Made by a program: the position numbers and the translations under genes. DNA of 64,000 bases from Anaerolineae bacterium (lineage in GTDB: Bacteria > Chloroflexota > Anaerolineae > DRVO01). Position 1 is the first letter of the stretch. The number at the start of each line of letters is the position of its first letter. The stretch spans positions 37,251 through 101,250 of the forward strand of contig JABLXR010000009.1 of the NCBI GenBank assembly GCA_013178015.1, written 5' to 3'. The notes beneath the pieces are model-generated. The model saw only the letters and a program-made list of their open reading frames with translations. It was not told the DNA's origin and did not search any database. This document shows positions 58,667 to 64,000 of this stretch, piece after piece.

Positions 58667-58730
58667 CAGGTACCCCCCGCGCTGACCCCTCGATAAGGGG
58701 CAGCATGGCACTAACACCAGAGGAGCTGCC

Positions 58731-60419
58731 GTGAGCACGATCATCCTCCCGAGCGTCTGGGCGCGGGACGGGCTGTTTGCCTTCTCGGGTGTCGACGGTC
58801 GAACCGACTACTACCGACCCTTCGTGGGGTCGTTGCTGCCAGACCGAATTGGGGTGCATTTCCACGTCCAGCCTCCCTGCGCACTCTACTGGCCGGAAAG
58901 CCCTGCGGTCCTGGACCGGCGGCGGTCTGTGGTGACGGGCGACGCTCTGGTGCTGTTTCGGGAGACCGAGGAGAAGCCGTTCCTGACTTGCGCCTTCCTG
59001 GATGAGTTCACTCTGGTGGGCCGGGGTCCCAGTCCGGCGCTATCCCCCGTGGCCGCAGCCAGGTCCTTCCTTGACGACCCGCCGGGGGCGGTCTCCGTGC
59101 GTCTGGAGGACGATCGCTTCGCCTGCGCTTTCGGTCTGGATGCCGATGATGCCGCGCGCCGAGCGGGGCGCGGTCTCTGGGCCTCGCCAGAGGAAGTGGC
59201 AGAGGCTCGGCTGGCGTTCCTGCGCGTACTGACACCTCCTGCCTGGGGAGATGATGCCGAGCGCCGGGCTTACCTCAAGGCTTGTTCGGTCCTCAAGTGC
59301 AACACTTATTCGGCCCAGGACGACCTCAATGTGCGCTGGACAACGCCCGATCGCTGGCCCCACCGGCATATGTGGCTGTGGGACTCGGCTTTCCACTCTC
59401 TTGGGCTCAGGCGGCTCTCCGGAATGCTGGCTCAGGAAGCTCTGGCGGCTGTGCTCAGCCGGCAGCGAGAGGACGGCTTCATCCCCCACGTCATGGGGCC
59501 GGGCGATGAGCAGCGTTCGACTATCACCCAGCCGCCGGTACTGGCCTGGGCTTGCTGGAAGGCCTACCGCGTCCGTGAGGATCGTGAGTTTCTGCAGTGG
59601 GCTTACCCCCGCCTCTCTGCCTACTTGGGCTGGGACCTCGAGCACCGGGATGCCGACCGGGACGGGCTACTGGAGTGGCGCAAGGACCTTGAGTCCGAGC
59701 TCTGCCACTGCGGGGAGTCGGGCATGGACAACTCCCCTCGGTTCGACCGTCCCGGCAATCAGGCGGCGGTGGACTTCAACGCCATGCTATCGGCCGAGTG
59801 CGCCACCATGGCCCGTTTCGCCGCCATCCTGGGGCGGGGAGAAGACGCCTTCGCCTGGCTCAGCCTGCGAGAAAGCCACCGGCGCCTGATGGAAGCAAAG
59901 CTGTGGAGTGACGACCTCGGGCTGTATCTCGACCGCCTCGACGGGGAGTGGGTGGATGTGCCCTCGGTGGCCTCCTTCACTCCCCTTTACGCGCGCGTGC
60001 CGACCCCCGAGCGGGCGAGAAGGCTGGTGGAATCGCTCTGTGACCCAGGCCGCTTCTGGCGCGCCCTCCCTGTGCCCAGTGTGGCAGCCGACCACCCCAG
60101 CTACGACGACGATATGTGGCGAGGCCCGACCTGGCTGAACCTGAACTACCTGGTCGTCGAGGGTCTCCTCCACTACGGGTGCCGCGACGAGGCTTTGGCG
60201 CTGGCGGAGCGGACCGTCGCCGAAGTGGCGCGCTGGTATGATCAGGAGGGCTGCATCTTCGAGTATTACGACCCGGAAGGTCGGCGCTCCCCCGCTGCGC
60301 TGTCGCGCAAGCGAAACACGGGCGTTGCTCCCATCCGGGACTATGGCTGGTCGGCGGCGGTGTACGTAGAGTTCTGCCACTTCCTTGACGACCCGGAAGA
60401 CTTCGTGGGAGCGCTGTAG
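58731..60419 (+). CDS. GH63-like glycosidase (mannosyl-/glucosylglycerate hydrolase type)
   Basis: 562 aa. An (alpha/alpha)6-barrel from about residue 175, preceded by a beta-rich domain. Conserved blocks match the MGH/GgH branch of GH63: HRHMWLWDSAFHSLGLRRLS (putative catalytic acid Asp218), ITQPPVLAWACWKAYR, GESGMDNSPRFD, DMWRGPTWLNLNYLVVEGLL and CIFEYYDPEG (putative base Glu511). These enzymes hydrolyse mannosylglycerate or glucosylglycerate compatible solutes; other alpha-glycosides are possible. The GTG start at 58731 is 5 nt after GAGGAG. The next gene starts on the last base of its stop codon. Confidence 0.8.
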   Translation: MSTIILPSVWARDGLFAFSGVDGRTDYYRPFVGSLLPDRIGVHFHVQPPCALYWPESPAVLDRRRSVVTGDALVLFRETEEKPFLTCAFLDEFTLVGRGPSPALSPVAAARSFLDDPPGAVSVRLEDDRFACAFGLDADDAARRAGRGLWASPEEVAEARLAFLRVLTPPAWGDDAERRAYLKACSVLKCNTYSAQDDLNVRWTTPDRWPHRHMWLWDSAFHSLGLRRLSGMLAQEALAAVLSRQREDGFIPHVMGPGDEQRSTITQPPVLAWACWKAYRVREDREFLQWAYPRLSAYLGWDLEHRDADRDGLLEWRKDLESELCHCGESGMDNSPRFDRPGNQAAVDFNAMLSAECATMARFAAILGRGEDAFAWLSLRESHRRLMEAKLWSDDLGLYLDRLDGEWVDVPSVASFTPLYARVPTPERARRLVESLCDPGRFWRALPVPSVAADHPSYDDDMWRGPTWLNLNYLVVEGLLHYGCRDEALALAERTVAEVARWYDQEGCIFEYYDPEGRRSPAALSRKRNTGVAPIRDYGWSAAVYVEFCHFLDDPEDFVGAL

Positions 60420-61471
60420 TGGCAGTAGCGGCAGCCGAGGTCGGGATGTTGGGCTGCTGGTGTGCCCAGGCGGCACGCCGGGCCACCAGTTGGGCGGAGT
60501 CGGCTCTTCTGGCTGAGGCGGAACGAGCCCAACCGTCTCCCGCGCTCGGCGATGGCTACGCTGGGGTGTTGGCGTCTGTCACACAAGGGGACTTCCAGAC
60601 CTCGGCGCGGTTGCTGGACTACGCCGTGCGTCGGTGGATGGTCAGCCCAGGCGAGTTCCATCTGCTGGATGAGCCGGAGCGGCAGAGGCAGCGCAGCTTC
60701 GTGCGCTCCGCCTGCCTGCTGTTGGCGGCTTCCCGTGCGGGGCGGGCCGACCTGCTGTCCCGGGAGGCCATCGAGAGGCTGCTTTCCTATCAGCACCGGA
60801 GCGGCGGCTTCTTCGACATGGATCCGGGCCAGGGACACGGTCTGGTGGAGGCGTTCACCACGGCGTGGGGGGGAAGGGTGGCGCTTCGCTTCTCCTGGCA
60901 CGAGCGAGCTCGGCAGGCTGCCCAGCTGCTGGCGGAGATGCTCTACATGCAGCCCGACCCCGAGGGCCGGTTCTACTTCACCTACGACAGCACAAGCTCG
61001 GCCCTCCTGACCCGGTGGCGGGACCGAGAGCCGCAAGCTCGCTACCTGGACTTCTCGCAGACTGCGGGCGAGACGCATCAGTTGGGCATGGCCCTGGCGT
61101 TTCTGGCCGAACTACATCTGGCCGACGCCTCCGGGGGCTGGCTTCGACCTCTGCTGGGCTACATCGGTGTGATTCAGCGCTGGAATGCCTCCCTCATGTC
61201 TCTGCCGGCACTGGGTGTCTTGGCGGAGGGCCTAGCGTTGGCTGGGTGGGCAGTGCCGGCAAGCCGAGAGGAGCTGTGGCCGAGCCTCGTTTCGGCGTCA
61301 CGCGGCATAGCCGCCACCCAGACGGGAACCGGCAGCTTTGCCGCCTGGAACTGTGGGCTGGGGGCGGACTACGACCGAGGTTTCAGTGCTATGGAGACCA
61401 CCGGCTGGACGGCCCTGGGGCTGTCGGGAGCGGCGCAGGCTTTGCAGGCCTCGCTGTCGGTGAGAGCCTGA
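60419..61471 (+). CDS. Uncharacterised protein, probable alpha/alpha-toroid, partner of the glycosidase
   Basis: 350 aa. I recognise no named family. The sequence is almost all helical and rich in Ala, Leu, Arg and Trp, with recurring helix-hairpin blocks (LLSYQHRSGGFFDMDPGQGH, GETHQLGMALAFLAELHLAD, QTGTGSFAAWNCGLGADYDR), as in terpenoid-cyclase-like or prenyltransferase-repeat alpha/alpha toroids and some lyase or hydrolase barrels. Conserved-looking aromatic and acidic residues line the Gly-rich turns, so an enzyme is plausible. The GTG start overlaps the glycosidase stop by one base and GGGAG lies 7 nt before it, so the two proteins are made together. Confidence 0.65.
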   Translation: MAVAAAEVGMLGCWCAQAARRATSWAESALLAEAERAQPSPALGDGYAGVLASVTQGDFQTSARLLDYAVRRWMVSPGEFHLLDEPERQRQRSFVRSACLLLAASRAGRADLLSREAIERLLSYQHRSGGFFDMDPGQGHGLVEAFTTAWGGRVALRFSWHERARQAAQLLAEMLYMQPDPEGRFYFTYDSTSSALLTRWRDREPQARYLDFSQTAGETHQLGMALAFLAELHLADASGGWLRPLLGYIGVIQRWNASLMSLPALGVLAEGLALAGWAVPASREELWPSLVSASRGIAATQTGTGSFAAWNCGLGADYDRGFSAMETTGWTALGLSGAAQALQASLSVRA

Positions 61472-61619
61472 TGCGCCGGAGTGGCCCCGCAGCCGGATCA
61501 CCGTATCTGTGAGCCCACTCCTGGAAGGGGGATGGCGGCGGCGGGTCATCGCTGCCGTCGCGTAGGCGAGCGCCGGCCCGAGTCGTGGGGCCCATTTCTG
61601 GTTGTTTGGCACCGGCCTC

Positions 61620-61628
61620 TGATAGACT
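61620..61628 (+). promoter_or_regulatory. Extended -10 promoter of the DUF58 operon
   Basis: TGA-TAGACT with hexamer at 61623-61628, about 34 nt before the GTG at 61662. No clear -35. Confidence 0.4.
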
Positions 61629-61661
61629 TACCTGCAGCACTGTCAGGTAACGGGTGAGGAA

Positions 61662-63035
61662 GTGTTTTCACCGAGGCCGGCGGACCCGACCACAGACGCA
61701 CATCTGTCTACCCTGAGATTCGACTCGAGACCCAGAGCGAGTGCTTCGGCTCGGCTGCTGGGGGCGTTGCTGGTGCTCCTTGCTCTGCTGGCATTGTTTG
61801 TGCCCTCGCGTATCTGGTTCGTTTTGCTAGTTTCCTTTGGGTGCGTTCAGCTGGTTTCTTATCTGTGGACCCGTTCTTTGAGCCGCGGAGTGCGATTGGG
61901 GCGTCGGTACGGTAGCTCCCTCATTCGAGTGGGCGACCGGTTGGTCGAAGACTTCCGCCTGGTCAATACCTCTGTGTTCCCCATGCCCTGGCTCGAGCTG
62001 CGCGACAACTCCGACCTGCCCGGCTACTCGGTGAGCACCGCCTTGGGCGTGGGCCCGCAGTCAGAGGTGCGCTGGCAGGCAGGGGGACTCTGTCTGCAGC
62101 GGGGGCAATTCCGTCTGGGGCCTTGGGAAGCGACGACCGGTGATCCTTTTGGGCTCTACCAGGTTACCGCCCGATCGAACGCGCATGTGGACCTGCTGGT
62201 GTACCCACCTGTGGGTCGGGCGCCAGAGGTGGCTCCGGACAAGGGAAGGTCGGCGGGAGAGCGCAGTCACATGGTGCGCTCGGTGGAGCAGACGGTGACC
62301 GCTGCCGGGGTGCGGCACTACACGGCAGGCGACCCACCACGCCACATTCACTGGCCCACCACCCTGCGGGTGGGCGACCTGATGGTTAAGGACTTCGATC
62401 TGGAGCCGGCCGGCGACCTGTGGGTCGTGCTCGACATGGAGGCACGCACGCAGGCCGGTCAGGATCACGAGTCCACCGAGGAATACGCCGTGCTGGCGGC
62501 GACGGCCATCGTCGCTCGCGGCCTGGGGCGGGAGCAGGCAGTGGGGCTGCTTGCCTACGGCGGCGGTCGGGTGTTCTTGCCCCCGGCCAAGGGAGAGGAG
62601 CAGTACTGGAAGCTCATGCGGGGGCTGGCCACCATCAGGGCGAAGGGAGCCTGGCCTCTGTCCCAGGTCCTACACGCCGAGCGTTGGGGGCTAGGGGGCG
62701 GAGCTGGGGTGGTGGTCGTGGCCAGCAGCGAGTGTGAGAGCTTGCCAGCGGGCGTGGAGCTGCTTCGACGCCTGGGATCAAGGCCGTCGGTTCTCCTGCT
62801 CGATGCCGTATCCTTCGGTGGCAAACGAGGCGCCCAGGAGCTGAGCGCAGTCCTGGGCCGCATGGCGGTCCGACACTGGGTGCTGGACCGCGAATACGAA
62901 TTCGTCGCCCTAAGCAGTCGGGAGAAGCGGCGGCGGGCGGCCCTCCGACGCAGCGAGCGATGGGGCCTGGCTGCGCCGGCCGCATGGGGCTCACCGAGCA
63001 AAGGGCACCCGGATCGCGAGGCGGGCCATGCATAG
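61662..63035 (+). CDS. DUF58 domain protein (membrane-anchored)
   Basis: 457 aa. Two membrane segments (LLGALLVLLALLALFVPS and IWFVLLVSFGCVQLVSYLW), then a beta-rich region and the DUF58 signature GVRHYTAGDPPRHIHWPTTL near residues 216-235, followed by a vWA-like fold. The Arg-Gly-Asp-type block (Y-x-x-GDPxRxIHW) is intact. Members are usually coupled to a MoxR AAA+ ATPase and a TgpA-like transglutaminase; only the latter follows here. The C-terminal 50 residues are basic and disordered. The GTG start has GGGTGAGGAA just upstream. Confidence 0.85.
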   Translation: MFSPRPADPTTDAHLSTLRFDSRPRASASARLLGALLVLLALLALFVPSRIWFVLLVSFGCVQLVSYLWTRSLSRGVRLGRRYGSSLIRVGDRLVEDFRLVNTSVFPMPWLELRDNSDLPGYSVSTALGVGPQSEVRWQAGGLCLQRGQFRLGPWEATTGDPFGLYQVTARSNAHVDLLVYPPVGRAPEVAPDKGRSAGERSHMVRSVEQTVTAAGVRHYTAGDPPRHIHWPTTLRVGDLMVKDFDLEPAGDLWVVLDMEARTQAGQDHESTEEYAVLAATAIVARGLGREQAVGLLAYGGGRVFLPPAKGEEQYWKLMRGLATIRAKGAWPLSQVLHAERWGLGGGAGVVVVASSECESLPAGVELLRRLGSRPSVLLLDAVSFGGKRGAQELSAVLGRMAVRHWVLDREYEFVALSSREKRRRAALRRSERWGLAAPAAWGSPSKGHPDREAGHA

Positions 63036-64000
63036 GAACAGCGGCCTGATTGCCATGGCCGAGGAGGCTCTGGCTCACGCGCAGGGACGGCTGGGCGACA
63101 TGGCGGTGGTGGCGCTAGCCGTGATGCTCCCTCTGGCCCTAGCTGAGAGCCGATGGGTGCCGGGGATGGAGCTGTTAGCGCCCGTCACCGGCATCGCCGG
63201 GATTCTGGGCCTCGCATTGGGGCGGTCCCGGCGCACTTCTGCCTGGGCGTGGCTGGGGGCGTTCCTGGCGGGCATGGCCCTGTCGCTGCTGGCAGCAGGC
63301 GGGGTGTTCTCCCACCCGGCCGAAGCACTGGGGCGTCTGATGCAGGGTGTACGCCGGTTGCAGTGGTGGGCGACGGTGGTGTGGCTGGGCGGCTCCAATG
63401 ATGACCCATTGGCCCCTCTAGTGGCCGCCGGCTGGACCATGTGGACGGCCAGCCTGTGGATGGGGTGGGCGGCAGTGCGCTTGCGGGCGGCCATGGCGGC
63501 GGTGCTGCCGGTGGGCGTATTGCTGGCGGCCAACACGTTCTTCGGCCTGGGCGGCTGGCGCCACCTGGTGGCGTTCGTGCCACTGTCCCTGTCCCTGCTG
63601 GTACAGACCCGGCTGTGGCGCCTGCGGGACGAGCTCGGCCCCCATGGTCCCCTCGATGATTCGGCCCTGGGGGCCCGGGTCATTGCCCTGGCGGCTCCCG
63701 TCGCGGTGCTGGCGTTGGCCGTGGCATTGATCCTCCCGCCAATAGCGGCTGAGGACTTGGCCGATGCCTTCTGGGAACGGGCGGAGGCGCCTTGGCGGCG
63801 GGTGGTCAGGGTGGTGAAGTGGCTCTTCCCTGGGGTGGCGGCGCGTGGCGACGCTCCCTCCTGGCTCGACGAGGGAGCCGGCGCCGGTCTACCGGCGGCT
63901 CGTGAGCTCGCCGGGCAGGTGGCGCCGGACGAGCAGCTTGTCATGTACGTGCGAACCAGCGATCCGCCTCCTCTTGCCGTACCCGACTACCGCGACCCCT
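63029..64000 (+). CDS. TgpA-like transglutaminase-domain membrane protein (C-terminus outside window)
   Basis: 324 codons, open to the window edge. The ATG at 63029 overlaps the DUF58 stop by 7 nt. The first 250 residues contain five to six membrane segments (MAVVALAVMLPLALAE, TAWAWLGAFLAGMALSLLAA and others), then a soluble start ending YVRTSDPPPLAVPDYRD. That last motif is the pre-transglutaminase segment of the DUF3488/TgpA family, where the Cys-His-Asp domain follows. The catalytic part is not in the window, so the assignment rests on the membrane pattern, this motif and the DUF58 neighbour. Confidence 0.7.

Overview
The window is about 64 kb of dense, GC-rich bacterial chromosome with no rRNA, tRNA, phage or CRISPR. 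It probably comes from a Chloroflexota bacterium (Anaerolineae-like). The reasons are a lipoprotein with Pro/Thr '[11 protein letters not shown]' linkers, DUF2723-type multi-spanning sugar transferases, three-subunit acyl-CoA carboxylase genes, and many GTG/TTG starts with 4-bp GTGA/ATGA overlaps. No phylogenetic marker RNA is present, so this assignment is an inference.

Layout. 1-1533: 3'-truncated uvrC (minus). 2256-7381 (plus): HIT-family Ap4A phosphorylase-like gene, then acyl-CoA carboxylase carboxyltransferase, biotin carboxylase and biotin carrier, then a Gfo/Idh/MocA oxidoreductase. 7488-9284: lepA (minus). 9717-16222 (minus): two membrane glycosyltransferase-like proteins, and an AI-2E-family permease fused to an alpha/beta-hydrolase domain that has lost its triad. 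16390-18608: class III aminotransferase facing a sugar-phosphate isomerase. 19077-21980: secA. 22034-43491 (minus): TauE/SafE exporter, the purine pathway to IMP (purH,N,M,D,F,E,C,B,Q,L) with nadB-nadA-nadC between purQ and purL, led by rmlA-long, a degenerate BY-kinase-like gene, a Wzz-like gene and an SDR. 43536-49632 (minus): tauE-pyrC-K-D-E-F-B, chained by 4-bp overlaps, behind a promoter and an attenuator-like terminator. 49976-55264 (plus): a second Gfo/Idh/MocA oxidoreductase, a D-2-hydroxyacid dehydrogenase and a GlpA-like / FAD-oxidoreductase / DUF1667 triad. 55401-64000 (plus): duplicated-domain lipoprotein, phosphohexomutase, GH63-like glycosidase with an unknown partner, DUF58 protein and a truncated TgpA-like protein.

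How it fits together. The 22-50 kb block is a biosynthetic super-cluster. Aspartate and PRPP enter UMP synthesis (pyr), IMP synthesis (pur) and NAD synthesis (nad) from adjacent operons, and the sugar-nucleotide and exopolysaccharide genes share the purine transcript. PurE is of the class II type and PurL carries PurS-like domains, which explains why purK and purS are absent.

The most unusual structure is not a gene. Four intergenic gaps hold elements built from degenerate 7-nt repeats arranged as two inverted arms. At each, one arm begins at, or supplies, the stop codon of a neighbouring gene. One pair brackets a four-helix-bundle (S23/IVP-family) gene inserted between purQ and purB. A second, separate family of about 45-bp hairpin repeats (core TGGGCGCGTGCACTCCTC) occupies the three largest gene-free gaps.
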